A stretch of 64,000 bases of DNA. Origin: Streptomyces sp. NRRL WC-3626 (GTDB taxonomy: Bacteria; Actinomycetota; Actinomycetes; Streptomycetales; Streptomycetaceae). Made by a program: the position numbers and the translations under genes. The notes under the pieces are model-generated. The model was not told the origin of the DNA, did not search any database, and was given only the letters and a program-made list of their open reading frames with translations. Below, piece by piece: positions 23,838 through 33,761 of this stretch; the stretch's first letter is position 1; each line of letters starts with the position of its first letter. The DNA is taken from the NCBI RefSeq assembly GCF_000718785.1, contig NZ_JOCA01000008.1, forward strand, positions 297,452 to 361,451. Direction: 5' to 3'.

Positions 23838-26753
23838 ATGCATCCCCCACCCAGGAGACCCCGAGGCTTACGGCGGTTGCTGACCGTCGCCGCCGCTGCT
23901 CTCGCGCTTCCGCTGGCGATGCTGTCGGCCGGTTCGACCCCCGCCCAGGCGGCGGCCGTCCAGTGCAGCGTCGACTACAAGGCGAACGACTGGGGCTCCG
24001 GCTTCACCGCGGAGCTGACCCTCACCAACCGCGGTACGGACGCCATCGACGGCTGGACCCTGACATACGACTACGCGGGCAACCAGAAGCTCTCGAACGG
24101 CTGGAACGGCGGCTGGTCGCAGTCCGGCCGGACCATCACCGTGAAGGACGCCGGGTACAACGCCCGGATCGCCGCCGGCGCCGCCGTCACGACCGGCGGC
24201 CAGTTCACCTACAGCGGAAGCAACGCCGCTCCCACGTCGTTCGCGATCAACGGCACCACGTGCGCCGGCGCCCACCAGCCGCCGATCGCCGTGCTGACCA
24301 GCCCACAGGCCGGCGCGGTCTACTCGCAGGGCGAGACGGTCCCGCTCGCCGCCACCGCGGCGGCGGCCGACCAGGCCACCATCAGCAAGGTGGAGTTCTA
24401 CGACGACACCGAACTGCTGGGCTCCGACAGCAGCGCGCCCTTCACTCTTTCGGTCGCTGGTTTGACCGTGGGCAGTCATTCGCTGGTGGCGAAGGCGTAC
24501 GACAGCATGGGCGCCTCCGCCTCCTCCACCCCGGTCGGCATCACCATCGCCTCGGGTCCCGCCGTGGTGGCGACGCCGTCCCAACTCGGCGTGCAGCAGG
24601 GCGAGTCGGGCACGTACCAGGTGAAGCTGTCCAAGCAGCCCAGTTCGAACGTGACGGTCACGACGGCCCGCGCGAGCGGCAACTCGGGACTGTCGGTGTC
24701 GGGCGGCGCGTCGCTCACCTTCACCTCGTCGAACTGGAACACCGCGCAGAAGGTGACGATCGCGGCCGACGCCTCGGGCAGCGGTACGGCGGTCTTCGAG
24801 TCCTCGGCACCCGGTCACGCCAAGGCGGCGGTCACGGTGACGCAGCTGGGCGCCCAGAAGGCGTACGACGCGCGTTTCCTGGAGCTCTACGGGAAGATCA
24901 CCGATCCGGCGAACGGCTACTTCTCGCCGGAGGGCATCCCGTACCACTCGGTGGAGACACTGATCGTCGAGGCGCCGGACCACGGCCACGAGACCACCTC
25001 GGAGGCGTACAGCTATCTGCTGTGGCTGCAGGCGATGTACGGCAAGGTGACCGGTGACTGGACGAAGTTCAACGGGGCCTGGGACATCATGGAGAAGTTC
25101 ATGATCCCGACCCACGCCGACCAGCCGACGAACTCCTTCTACAACGCCTCCAAGCCGGCGACGTACGCGCCCGAGCACGACACCCCGAACGAGTACCCGT
25201 CGCAGCTCGACTCGGGTGTCTCGGTCGGCCCCGACCCGATCGCGTCCGAGCTGAAGTCGGCGTACGGCACCGACGACGTCTACGGCATGCACTGGATCCA
25301 GGACGTCGACAACGTGTACGGCTACGGCAACTCGCCCGGCAAGTGCGAGGCGGGCCCCTCGGACACCGGACCGTCGTACATCAACACCTTCCAGCGCGGC
25401 CCGCAGGAGTCGGTGTGGGAGACCGTCCCGCAGCCCACCTGCGACGCCTTCAAGTACGGCGGGAAGAACGGCTACCTGGACCTGTTCACCAAGGACGCGT
25501 CCTACGCCAAGCAGTGGAAGTTCACCAACGCCCCCGACGCCGACGCGCGCGCCGTGCAGGCCGCGTACTGGGCGGACCTGTGGGCGGAGGAGCAGGGCAA
25601 GGCCTCTCAGATCTCCGGGACCGTCGCCAAGGCCGCGAAGATGGGCGACTATCTGCGCTACGCCATGTACGACAAGTACTTCAAGAAGATCGGCAACTGT
25701 GCCAGCCCGTCCTGCCCGGCCGGCACCGGCAAGGACGCCTCGCACTATCTGCTCTCCTGGTACTACGCCTGGGGCGGTGCCACCGACACCTCGGCCGGCT
25801 GGGCCTGGCGCATCGGCTCCAGCCACGCGCACGGCGGCTACCAGAACCCGCTGGCCGCGTACGCGCTGAGCTCCTACGCCGACCTGAAGCCGAAGTCGGC
25901 CTCCGGCCAGGCGGACTGGGCCAAGTCCCTCGACCGGCAGCTGGAGTTCTACCGCTGGCTGCAGTCGGACGAGGGTGCCATCGCGGGCGGCGCCACCAAC
26001 AGCTGGGGCGGCAGGTACACCTCGCCGCCGTCCGGGACGCCGACCTTCTACGGCATGTACTACGACGAGAAGCCGGTGTACCACGACCCGCCGTCCAACC
26101 AGTGGTTCGGCTTCCAGGCGTGGTCCATGGAGCGGGTCGCCGAGTACTACCAGCAGACGGGTGACGCCGACGCCAAAACGGTCCTCGACAAGTGGGTCGA
26201 CTGGGCGCTGTCGGAGACCACGGTCAACCCGGACGGATCCTTCCGGATCCCGGCGACGCTGCAGTGGTCGGGCAAGCCCGACACCTGGAACGCGTCGTCA
26301 CCCGGCGCCAACAGCGGACTGCACGTCAGTGTCGCCGACTACACCAACGACGTCGGTGTGGCCGCGGCGTACGCCAAGACGCTGACGTACTACGCCGACC
26401 GCTCCGGTGACACGGAGGCCGCCTCGACCGCGAAGGCGCTGCTCGACGGCATGTGGGAGAACAACCAGGACGCGCTCGGTATCGCCGTCCCGGAGACCCG
26501 CGCCGACTACAACCGCTTCGACGACCCGGTCTACGTCCCGAACGGCTGGAGCGGCACGATGCCGAACGGGGACGCGATCAACTCGTCGTCGACGTTCGAG
26601 TCGATCCGGTCCTTCTACCAGGACGACCCGGCGTGGTCGAAGATCGAGTCCTACCTCGAGGGTGGCGCGGCGCCCACCTTCACGTACCACCGGTTCTGGG
26701 CCCAGGCCGACATCGCGCTGGCCATGGGCTCGTACGCGGAGCTTCTGGAATAG
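23838..26753 (+). CDS. Secreted GH48 cellulase with CBM2 and two beta-modules
   Basis: A 971-residue secreted exocellulase acting from reducing ends. A signal peptide covers residues 1-40, a CBM2 spans Cys43-Cys142, an Ig-like module runs about 147-238 ([19 protein letters not shown]) and a second beta-sandwich about 241-337. The GH48 domain fills 340-970; its active-site stretch [20 protein letters not shown] lies near 377. RBS AGGAGGAACC precedes the ATG. GH48 and GH6 act from opposite chain ends and are the main pair of crystalline-cellulose digestion. Confidence 0.95.
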   Translation: MHPPPRRPRGLRRLLTVAAAALALPLAMLSAGSTPAQAAAVQCSVDYKANDWGSGFTAELTLTNRGTDAIDGWTLTYDYAGNQKLSNGWNGGWSQSGRTITVKDAGYNARIAAGAAVTTGGQFTYSGSNAAPTSFAINGTTCAGAHQPPIAVLTSPQAGAVYSQGETVPLAATAAAADQATISKVEFYDDTELLGSDSSAPFTLSVAGLTVGSHSLVAKAYDSMGASASSTPVGITIASGPAVVATPSQLGVQQGESGTYQVKLSKQPSSNVTVTTARASGNSGLSVSGGASLTFTSSNWNTAQKVTIAADASGSGTAVFESSAPGHAKAAVTVTQLGAQKAYDARFLELYGKITDPANGYFSPEGIPYHSVETLIVEAPDHGHETTSEAYSYLLWLQAMYGKVTGDWTKFNGAWDIMEKFMIPTHADQPTNSFYNASKPATYAPEHDTPNEYPSQLDSGVSVGPDPIASELKSAYGTDDVYGMHWIQDVDNVYGYGNSPGKCEAGPSDTGPSYINTFQRGPQESVWETVPQPTCDAFKYGGKNGYLDLFTKDASYAKQWKFTNAPDADARAVQAAYWADLWAEEQGKASQISGTVAKAAKMGDYLRYAMYDKYFKKIGNCASPSCPAGTGKDASHYLLSWYYAWGGATDTSAGWAWRIGSSHAHGGYQNPLAAYALSSYADLKPKSASGQADWAKSLDRQLEFYRWLQSDEGAIAGGATNSWGGRYTSPPSGTPTFYGMYYDEKPVYHDPPSNQWFGFQAWSMERVAEYYQQTGDADAKTVLDKWVDWALSETTVNPDGSFRIPATLQWSGKPDTWNASSPGANSGLHVSVADYTNDVGVAAAYAKTLTYYADRSGDTEAASTAKALLDGMWENNQDALGIAVPETRADYNRFDDPVYVPNGWSGTMPNGDAINSSSTFESIRSFYQDDPAWSKIESYLEGGAAPTFTYHRFWAQADIALAMGSYAELLE

Positions 26754-26760
26754 CCCCCGC

Positions 26761-26813
26761 CAAGCGCTCCGCGGGGCAGGCGGTACTTCGGCGCCCCTCT
26801 TCGCGAGCGCTTG
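26761..26813 (+). terminator. Inverted repeat between GH48 and GH74 genes
   Basis: CAAGCGCTCCGCG (26761-26773) pairs with CGCGAGCGCTTG (26802-26813) with one bulged base, just after the GH48 stop. It probably ends the GH48 message, making GH74 a separate unit. Confidence 0.5.
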
Positions 26814-26943
26814 ATGGCTCCGCACCCAGGTCCCGTCACAGGACGGCGGGATCGTCCGGCCGGGCGGCCCCCACCCACGCCAAGGGCCGCCCGGCCCTCG
26901 CACGCTCTCCCCGCTCCCCCTCCCCCCAAGAGGAAGGAACCCC

Positions 26944-29622
26944 GTGCGAAGAACCCGTGTTCTCACGGCCGTGCTCGCGCTGGCGGCCGGTCTGCTCGCG
27001 GGCGGCCCGCCCGCCCTCGCGGCCGACGCCCCACAGCCGGCCGCCCCGCTCGCCGCCGACACCTACACCTGGAAGAACGCGCGCGTCGACGGCGGCGGCT
27101 TCGTGCCCGGCATCGTCTTCAACCGCGGCGAGAAGGACCTCGCCTACGCCCGCACCGACATCGGCGGCGCCTACCGCTGGCAGGAGTCGTCCCACACCTG
27201 GACGCCCCTGCTCGACCACGTCGGCTGGGACGACTGGGGGCACACCGGTGTGGTGAGCCTCGCCTCCGACTCCGCCGACCCCGACCGGGTGTACGCGGCG
27301 GTCGGCACGTACACCAACGACTGGGACCCGACGAACGGCGCCGTACTGCGCTCCACCGACCGGGGCGCCAGCTGGAAGAAGGCCGGTCTGCCGTTCAAGC
27401 TGGGCGGCAACATGCCCGGCCGGGGCATGGGCGAACGGCTGGCGGTCGACCCGCACGACAACGACGTGCTGTACCTGGGCACGCCCAGCGGCCACGGGCT
27501 GTGGCGGTCCACCGACGCGGGGGCCACCTGGTCCGAGGTGACGTCCTTCCCCAACCCCGGGAACTACGTACAGGATCCGAGCGACACGTCCGGGTACGCG
27601 TCCGACAACCAGGGCATCACCTGGGTCACCTTCGACGAGTCCACGGGCAGCGGCGGCACGGCGACGAGGACGGTCTACGTCGGCGTCGCCGACAAGGAGA
27701 ACGCCGTCTACCGGTCGACCGACGCGGGCGCGACCTGGCAGCGCGTCGCCGGGCAGCCCACCGGATACCTGGCGCACAAGGGCGTCCTGGACGCCGAGAA
27801 CGGCTATCTGTACCTCGCCTACAGCGACACCGGCGGCCCGTACGACGGCGGCAAGGGCCGGCTGTACCGGTACGCGACGGCGACCGGCACCTGGACGGAC
27901 ATCAGCCCGGTGGCGGAGGCCGACACCTACTACGGCTTCAGCGGACTGACCGTGGACCGGCAGCACCCGGGCACGGTGATGGCGACGGCGTACAGCTCCT
28001 GGTGGCCGGACACCCAGATCTTCCGCTCGACGGACAGCGGCGGCACGTGGACGCAGGCGTGGAGCTACACGTCGTACCCGAACCGGGAGAACCGCTACAC
28101 GATGGACGTCTCGTCGTCCCCCTGGCTGACCTGGGGCGCGAACCCGTCCCCACCCGAACAGACGCCGAAACTGGGGTGGATGACGGAGGCGCTGGAGATC
28201 GACCCGTTCGACTCGGACCGGATGATGTACGGGACGGGCGCGACGATCTACGGCACCGAGAACCTGACGAACTGGGACGACGACACGCGGTTCACCATCA
28301 CACCGATGGTGCGCGGCCTGGAGGAGACGGCCGTCAACGACCTGATCTCCCCGCCGTCGGGCGCCCCGCTGGTCAGCGCGCTCGGTGACGTCGGCGGCTT
28401 CCGGCACACGGACCTCACCAAGGTCCCGGCGATGATGTTCACCCAGCCGAACTTCACCTCGACGACCAGTCTCGACTTCGCCGAGTCCAACCCGAACACG
28501 ATGGTGCGGTCCGGCAATCTCGACTCCGGTCCGCACATCGCGTTCTCGACGGACAACGGCGCCAACTGGTTCGCGGGCACCGAACCTTCGGGCGTGAGCG
28601 GCGGCGGCACGGTCGCGGCGGCGGCCGACGGCAGCCGCTTCGTGTGGAGCCCGCAGGGCGCCGGCGTGCACTACGCGACCGGCTTCGGTACGTCCTGGTC
28701 GGCGTCGTCGGGCATCCCGGCGGGAGCGATCGTCGAGTCCGACCGGGTGGACCCGAGGACGTTCTACGGTTTCAAGTCCGGGAAGTTCTACGTCAGTACG
28801 GACGGCGGCGCGACCTTCACCGCGTCGGCGGCGACAGGGCTCCCCGCCGGTGACAGCGTGCGCTTCAAGGCGCTGCCGGGTGCGAAGGGCGACGTGTGGC
28901 TGGCCGGCGGAGCGGCTGACGGCCCGTACGGGCTGTGGCACTCCACCGACTCGGGGACGACCTTCACCAAGCTGTCGAACGTCGACGCGGCGGACACCGT
29001 GGGCTTCGGCAAGGCGGCACCGGGCGCCTCGTACCAGACGCTGTTCACCAGCGCGGAGATCGGCGGCGTACGCGGCATCTTCCGCTCCACGGACAAGGGC
29101 GTGAGCTGGACCCGGGTCAACGACGACGCGCACCAGTGGGGTTGGACGGGCGCGGCCATCACGGGTGACCCGAGGGTGTACGGCCGGGTCTATGTGGCGA
29201 CCAACGGACGCGGTGTCGTGTACGGCGACACCTCGGACACCGGCGGCACCGACCCGGACCCGGAGGACCCCGACCCGGAGGACCCGGACCCCGGGCCGAC
29301 GGGGGCCTGCGAGGTGACCTACACGATCACCAACCAGTGGCCCGACGGCTTCCAGGCCGACGTCAAGCTGACCAACACGGGCTCGAGCGCCTGGAACGGC
29401 TGGTCCCTGAACTGGTCCTTCGCCGACGGGCAGAGGATCTCCCAGCTGTGGAACGCCTCCCACACCCAGTCGGGCGCGGCGGTGACGGTCCGCAACACCG
29501 ACTGGAACGGCACGGTGGCGGCGGGCTCTTCGGCGGCCTTCGGCTTCACGGCGACCAGGTCGGCGGCCAACAGTGAGCCCACCACCTTCCAGGTGGGCGG
29601 GGAGACCTGCACGGTAGGTTGA
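26944..29622 (+). CDS. Secreted GH74 xyloglucanase with C-terminal CBM2
   Basis: An 892-residue secreted enzyme that cuts the xyloglucan coating of cellulose. It starts with a GTG at 26944 behind GAGGAAGG and has a signal peptide ending near residue 27. Two seven-bladed propellers are marked by repeated RSTDAGATW-type Asp-box motifs. One catalytic Asp is Asp72 in YARTDIGGAYRW, and the second-propeller stretch GWMTEALEIDPFD is typical of the family. An acidic linker of DPDPEDP repeats from about 768 leads to a CBM2 (about 785-892, bounded by Cys). No CebR box was found upstream. Confidence 0.95.
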   Translation: MRRTRVLTAVLALAAGLLAGGPPALAADAPQPAAPLAADTYTWKNARVDGGGFVPGIVFNRGEKDLAYARTDIGGAYRWQESSHTWTPLLDHVGWDDWGHTGVVSLASDSADPDRVYAAVGTYTNDWDPTNGAVLRSTDRGASWKKAGLPFKLGGNMPGRGMGERLAVDPHDNDVLYLGTPSGHGLWRSTDAGATWSEVTSFPNPGNYVQDPSDTSGYASDNQGITWVTFDESTGSGGTATRTVYVGVADKENAVYRSTDAGATWQRVAGQPTGYLAHKGVLDAENGYLYLAYSDTGGPYDGGKGRLYRYATATGTWTDISPVAEADTYYGFSGLTVDRQHPGTVMATAYSSWWPDTQIFRSTDSGGTWTQAWSYTSYPNRENRYTMDVSSSPWLTWGANPSPPEQTPKLGWMTEALEIDPFDSDRMMYGTGATIYGTENLTNWDDDTRFTITPMVRGLEETAVNDLISPPSGAPLVSALGDVGGFRHTDLTKVPAMMFTQPNFTSTTSLDFAESNPNTMVRSGNLDSGPHIAFSTDNGANWFAGTEPSGVSGGGTVAAAADGSRFVWSPQGAGVHYATGFGTSWSASSGIPAGAIVESDRVDPRTFYGFKSGKFYVSTDGGATFTASAATGLPAGDSVRFKALPGAKGDVWLAGGAADGPYGLWHSTDSGTTFTKLSNVDAADTVGFGKAAPGASYQTLFTSAEIGGVRGIFRSTDKGVSWTRVNDDAHQWGWTGAAITGDPRVYGRVYVATNGRGVVYGDTSDTGGTDPDPEDPDPEDPDPGPTGACEVTYTITNQWPDGFQADVKLTNTGSSAWNGWSLNWSFADGQRISQLWNASHTQSGAAVTVRNTDWNGTVAAGSSAAFGFTATRSAANSEPTTFQVGGETCTVG

Positions 29623-29632
29623 CCCCCACTGA

Positions 29633-29671
29633 ACTCCGGCCCGTCCGTACCCGGTACGGACGGGCCGGAGT
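29633..29671. terminator. Strong hairpin after GH74
   Basis: An 18-base perfect stem (arms 29633-29650 and 29654-29671, beginning ACTCCGGCCC) with a three-base loop lies ten bases after the GH74 stop. Confidence 0.8.
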
Positions 29672-29695
29672 CGTGGGGCACCACCGGAGGGGAAA

Positions 29696-30070
29696 ATGAT
29701 CACCAAAAGGCTTGTGAGACCCGCTCTCGCCGTCGCGATGCTGACGGCGGTCGCCGCGTGCGGGGGATCGTCCGAACCGGAGCGGCCGGCGGACCGTGCG
29801 CAGAAGCCGTCCGCAGAGGCGAGCGCCCCGGCGGACGCCACGCCGGTCACCTCCGTCATGCCCGACCTCACCGGCGGCAACGCCGGACGTGCCGCCGAGC
29901 AGTTGGACATGGAACGCGAGCTCGTCTTCGAGGACGCGAGCGGGCAGGGCCGCCCGGTGGACGACCCGGCCGGCTGGAAGGTCTGCGGCTCCCGCCCGGG
30001 CCCCAACCAGCAGATCACCGGCTACCCGGTGGTCCTCGACGTGGTGAAGACCTCGGAGAACTGCGCCTAG
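29696..30070 (+). CDS. Small lipoprotein with PASTA-like domain
   Basis: A 124-residue protein. A signal sequence ends in the lipobox LTAVAAC, giving a lipidated Cys at residue 21. A Ser/Ala/Pro-rich spacer (about 25-52) leads to a PASTA-like module (VMPDLTGGNAGRAAEQL) with one pair of cysteines, Cys near 98 and Cys near 123. Such modules usually bind peptidoglycan or muropeptides. It stands alone after the GH74 terminator. The function is unknown. Confidence 0.8.
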   Translation: MITKRLVRPALAVAMLTAVAACGGSSEPERPADRAQKPSAEASAPADATPVTSVMPDLTGGNAGRAAEQLDMERELVFEDASGQGRPVDDPAGWKVCGSRPGPNQQITGYPVVLDVVKTSENCA

Positions 30071-30097
30071 TACGGCCGAAAGGCCACGGTGGCCGCA

Positions 30098-30140
30098 CAT
30101 GCCACGGCCCCGGACCGGGCAGGTCCGGGGCCGTGGCATG
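30098..30140. terminator. Bidirectional terminator
   Basis: A perfect 19-base stem (arms 30098-30116 and 30122-30140, beginning CATGCCACGG) with a five-base loop lies between two converging genes. Confidence 0.9.
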
Positions 30141-30152
30141 TGGCGGAGCGGG

Positions 30153-30554
30153 TCAGGCGACGACGTCGATGTATGTCGAGGGCCCGTAGCTGCCGCCCTT
30201 GACCGGGGTGACGTACATGCGGACGCTCTTGCCCTCGGGGAGGTCCCCGCCCTTCCAGGGGCTGCAGTAACCGGCGTTGTGGCCGCGGGTGTCGGTATAC
30301 CGGTCGATGACACCGTCGTAGTTGTAGTCGAGGGCGGCTTCGATGCCCCAGCCGTCCGACTTGGTGTCACAGGCCCGGATGGCGTCACCGGGGGTCGAAC
30401 CGGACGGGTCCTGGTTCCAGGTGGCGCTGCCCGCGTCGCCGGGGGCGTAGATGGTGACGGTTCCCGCCCACGCCTGACCCTGCAGACCGACGGCGAGACC
30501 GACCGCGCAGGCGCCGGTGACCAGCGTCCGGAGTGCGGCTCTTCCGGTCTTCAT
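30153..30554 (-). CDS. Small secreted protein, unrecognised family
   Basis: A 133-residue protein starting at the ATG at 30554 behind GGGGAGGAAT. A signal peptide (MKTGRAALRTLVTGACAVG) ends near AWA at residue 30. The mature part is about 100 residues with two cysteines (ACDTKSDGWG and GYCSPWKGGD) that may form a disulfide. It contains a calcium-loop-like DYNYDGVIDRY. No enzymatic motif is visible. It lies between the cellulase block and the rhamnogalacturonan lyase, so it may help in plant cell wall attack, but that is only suggested by position. Confidence 0.75.
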   Translation of the reverse strand: MKTGRAALRTLVTGACAVGLAVGLQGQAWAGTVTIYAPGDAGSATWNQDPSGSTPGDAIRACDTKSDGWGIEAALDYNYDGVIDRYTDTRGHNAGYCSPWKGGDLPEGKSVRMYVTPVKGGSYGPSTYIDVVA

Positions 30555-30666
30555 ACTGATTCCTCCCCAGGCCCGGGACCCACGCCCTGGCATGCGCGGA
30601 TCAATATGCCACACCTTGATCAACTTCAGTAGTACCTGGTGACACCACGTGGCCGGGCCGCACGGG

Positions 30667-32538
30667 TTACGGCGTGTACACCGACGGCCTGGGCGGGACC
30701 GGCATGTCGGCGCCGATGAAGAAGCCCGTGTGCGGGGGCTGGTTGTAGGCGGTGTTCTGCCATGCCAGGGCCGTGCGGTAGAGGGTGTCGTGGAGGAGGG
30801 TGGTGATCCGGCGGTCGGTGTCGTGCGGGGTGGAGTAGATCCGCAGGTTCTTGTTGTCGCCGGTCCGCCAGACGACCTCCTCGCGCCAGTCGCCCAGGAT
30901 GTCGCCGGACAGCACGGGCGTGGCCTTGGTGCCGTTGTTCGACGCCACGCCGGAGCCGGTCAGCAGACGGGTGTCGGACGACGTGCCGTACTTGTCGATG
31001 TGGGTCTGGTCGAGGAGTTCGCGGACCGGATCGCCGTCCCACCAGGCGAGGAAGTTGGTGGAGGAGGGCTTACGGCCCTTGGTGCCGCCGCCCTCGTCCC
31101 GGATGCTGCCGTCGGAGGAGGACCACATCTCCGGACCGGAGTTGCCGGCGTAGATGTCCCCGGCGACGCCGCGGCCGTTGTCGCAGCACGCGGAGAGCTT
31201 CCAGCGCACCGAGCCGTTCGAGGGGTTGATGTACAGCGCGGCGGGCTGGCCGGTGGATTCGGAGACCTTGTAGTACTCCAGGCCGGACGTCGACGCGTCC
31301 AGGTCGCCGAGGTGCTGGGCGTCGCCGTGGCCGGTCCTGGTGGTCCACAGGCCGTTGCCGTTGTCGTCCACGGCCATCGCGCCGTAGACGATCTCGTCCC
31401 GGCCGTCGTTGTCGACGTCGCCCACGGAGAGGCTGTGGGAGCCCTGACCGTCGTACCCCTTGCCGCTGTTGGTGGAGGAGTTGGTGTCGAAGGTCCAGCG
31501 GCGGGTGAACTGGCCGTTCCGCCAGTCCCAGGCGGCGATCACCGTGCGCGTGTAGTAGCCGCGGGCCATGATCAGGGAGGGGCGGGCGCCGTCCAGATAG
31601 GCGGTGCCGGCGAGGAAGCGGTCGACACGGTTGCCGTAGGAGTCGCCCCAGGAGGAGACGGTGCCGCGGGCCGGGACGTAGTCGACGGTGCCCATCGCCC
31701 TGCCGGTCTGCCCGTTGAACATGGTCAGGTACTCGGGGCCGGAGAGGATGTAGCCGCCGGAGTTGCGGTGGTCGGCGGAGGAGCTGCCGATGACCGCGCC
31801 GGTGCCGTCCTTGGTGCCGTCGGCGGTCTTCATGGCGACCTCGGCCTTGCCGTCGCCGTCGTAGTCGTACACCTGGAACTGCGTGTAGTGGGCGCCCGAG
31901 CGGATGTTGCGGCCCAGGTCGATCCGCCACAGCCGGGTGCCGTCCAGCTTGACGCCGTCGACGATCGTGTTGCCGGTGTAGCCGGACTGCGAGTTGTCCT
32001 TGGCGTTGGTCGGCTGCCACTTGAGGACGATGTCGAGGGCGCCGTCGCCGTCCAGGTCGCCGACCGAGGCGTCGTTGGCCTCATAGGTGTAGGCGACGCC
32101 GTCGGGGGTGGTGCCGCCGGACGGGGCGCTGATCGGTACGTCCTTGTAGCCGGCCCGGAACTGGATGGCGTGCGGCGAGTCGCCCTGCTCGGTGCCGTTC
32201 ACCACCGCGCGGACGGTGTAGTCGGCGTGGGACGGGGCGCCGGAGTGGAAGTAGGTCGTCGTACCGGTGATCGGACTGGAGTTGACCTTGGTGCCGGCCC
32301 GGTAGACGTTGAAGGCGACGTTGTCCGGATCGGTGCCGAGCCAGCGCCAGCTGACCAGGTTGCCGCTGCCGTTGTAGACACTGACGACGCCGCGGTCCAG
32401 CTTCTCGACCTGCCGTGCGGTGGCGGCCTGGGCGGGCGTGTCCGACAGCGCGGTCAGGCCGGCGCCGGCCAGGGCCGCCGCGGCGAGTGCCGCGGGCAGC
32501 GCGAAACGGCGTCTGCGGTGACTGTGGGGGTGGGTCAC
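30667..32538 (-). CDS. Secreted rhamnogalacturonan lyase, PL11
   Basis: A 623-residue secreted pectin lyase that cleaves the rhamnogalacturonan I backbone by beta-elimination. It starts at the GTG at 32538, preceded by AGGAGGTCC; the longer frame upstream is unrelated sequence. A signal peptide ends at PAQAA near residue 37. An eight-bladed propeller follows, with calcium-binding motifs such as GDLDGDGALDIVLKW, YDYDGDGKAEVAMK and GDVDNDGRDEIVYG. No separate binding module is present. It completes the cell wall block of GH6, GH48 and GH74. Confidence 0.94.
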   Translation of the reverse strand: MTHPHSHRRRRFALPAALAAAALAGAGLTALSDTPAQAATARQVEKLDRGVVSVYNGSGNLVSWRWLGTDPDNVAFNVYRAGTKVNSSPITGTTTYFHSGAPSHADYTVRAVVNGTEQGDSPHAIQFRAGYKDVPISAPSGGTTPDGVAYTYEANDASVGDLDGDGALDIVLKWQPTNAKDNSQSGYTGNTIVDGVKLDGTRLWRIDLGRNIRSGAHYTQFQVYDYDGDGKAEVAMKTADGTKDGTGAVIGSSSADHRNSGGYILSGPEYLTMFNGQTGRAMGTVDYVPARGTVSSWGDSYGNRVDRFLAGTAYLDGARPSLIMARGYYTRTVIAAWDWRNGQFTRRWTFDTNSSTNSGKGYDGQGSHSLSVGDVDNDGRDEIVYGAMAVDDNGNGLWTTRTGHGDAQHLGDLDASTSGLEYYKVSESTGQPAALYINPSNGSVRWKLSACCDNGRGVAGDIYAGNSGPEMWSSSDGSIRDEGGGTKGRKPSSTNFLAWWDGDPVRELLDQTHIDKYGTSSDTRLLTGSGVASNNGTKATPVLSGDILGDWREEVVWRTGDNKNLRIYSTPHDTDRRITTLLHDTLYRTALAWQNTAYNQPPHTGFFIGADMPVPPRPSVYTP

Positions 32539-32576
32539 GGGACGGACCTCCTGGGAGGACGGATGGATTCCGCCTC

Positions 32577-33350
32577 TCAGTCGCCGCCGGAGCGCTCCGG
32601 GTTGCCGTCGAACGGTTTCCGGTACGCCCGGAGCCGGAACACGGGGTCGGGGCGGGGCCGGTCCTGGTCGGGGAGCCCCGCCAGCCGGGCCGCGAACTCG
32701 TCGGCGGCCGGTGCGCCGGGCGGCAGGGTGACGAACCAGCCGCGGCGCAGGTCCGCGAGGGCGCGGCGCGGGCTGCGCCCCTGGCCGTGCCCCCGGAAGC
32801 GGGCCTCCCCGGCGGGCAGCAGCCCCTGTGCGGCGGCGCGTTCGTCGACGGCGTCGGCGGCGTCGGGCACCGGGCTGGGCGGGCGGTCGGCGAGCACGGC
32901 GTCGATGTCGCTGCCGACGTTGTGCGAGGCTCCCTTGTGGACGCTGGTGACGTACACCCCGCCGGGCCGCAGCACCCGGGCGCACTCGCCGACGACCGCG
33001 TCCACGTCCCCGGGGCCGGACATCAGATGCAGCAGCCACACACTGACGACGGCGTCGAACCGGGCGCCGGCGAAGGGCAGCCGGCGGCTGTCGGCGCGGA
33101 GCACTCCGCCGGGCAGGCGGGCCGCGGCCATTCGGGTCATCGCCGGGGAGAGGTCGACGCCCGTCACCCGCAGCCCGGCGCGGGCGGCGGCGAACCGCCG
33201 GGTCACGATGCCGGTGCCGCAGGCCACGTCCAGCAGTTCCCGCGCCCGCCCGGGTATCAGGCCCAGTACGGCGTCCGCGGCGGCCGCCGCCCGTGGTTCA
33301 CCGCCGCGCAGGACGTCGTAGCGTTCCGCTTCCTCGTCGTAGTCCAGCAC
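32577..33350 (-). CDS. SAM-dependent methyltransferase
   Basis: A 257-residue class I methyltransferase starting at the GTG at 33350 (LDYDEEAERYDVLRGGE). Motif I is LLDVACGTGIVTRRF near residue 40, with VTGVDLSPAMTRMA and a later LRPGGVYVTSVHK that fit the UbiE/Methyltransf_11 fold. The substrate is unknown. It ends only 38 bp from the start of the lyase gene but likely forms its own unit with the dehydratase gene just upstream. Confidence 0.88.
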   Translation of the reverse strand: MLDYDEEAERYDVLRGGEPRAAAAADAVLGLIPGRARELLDVACGTGIVTRRFAAARAGLRVTGVDLSPAMTRMAAARLPGGVLRADSRRLPFAGARFDAVVSVWLLHLMSGPGDVDAVVGECARVLRPGGVYVTSVHKGASHNVGSDIDAVLADRPPSPVPDAADAVDERAAAQGLLPAGEARFRGHGQGRSPRRALADLRRGWFVTLPPGAPAADEFAARLAGLPDQDRPRPDPVFRLRAYRKPFDGNPERSGGD

Positions 33351-33355
33351 ACGCC

Positions 33356-33661
33356 TCAGTGTGCACCGTGTCCGGGCGCCAGGTCCTCCACCCTGCGGGC
33401 GAGCCCGAGGTCCTTCTCGGTGACGGCGCCGCCCGCGCTGTGGGTGTGCACGGACAGGGACACGGTGTTGTAGCCGAGGGTGAGGTCGGAGTGGTGGTCG
33501 AGCTCCTCCTGCACCTGGGCGATGTGCACGACCATCGCGGTCGCCGCGAAGTGCGAGGCGAGCCGGTAGGAACGGGTGAGCCGGCCGTCGTCGAGCGACC
33601 AGCCCGGCAGTTCGGCCAGCCGCTCCTCGATCTGCTGCCGCGACAGCGGTTCCACGGGCAT
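33356..33661 (-). CDS. 4a-hydroxytetrahydrobiopterin dehydratase (pterin carbinolamine dehydratase)
   Basis: A 101-residue protein starting at ATG 33661 (MPVEPLSRQQIEERL) behind GAAGGAG. The family active-site set is visible in HHSDLTLGYNTVSLSVHTHSAGG, with paired His residues. The enzyme recycles the pterin cofactor of aromatic amino acid hydroxylases or moonlights as a small regulator. No hydroxylase gene is near. It runs into the methyltransferase gene with a six-base gap. Confidence 0.92.
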   Translation of the reverse strand: MPVEPLSRQQIEERLAELPGWSLDDGRLTRSYRLASHFAATAMVVHIAQVQEELDHHSDLTLGYNTVSLSVHTHSAGGAVTEKDLGLARRVEDLAPGHGAH

Positions 33662-33761
33662 GGGCTGCGCTCCTTCGCCGGTGACGGTCTCCTGCCGGGT
33701 CCAGGCTGCCACAAAAAGCGCCGGCTCCCCGGTGGAGCCGTTTCTCGATTACGGTCCTGGC

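Noticed and set aside
26754..26943. CebR operator upstream of GH74
   Set aside because: AGCGCT-containing inverted repeats there form a terminator-like hairpin and do not match TGGGAGCGCTCCCA beyond the central bases.
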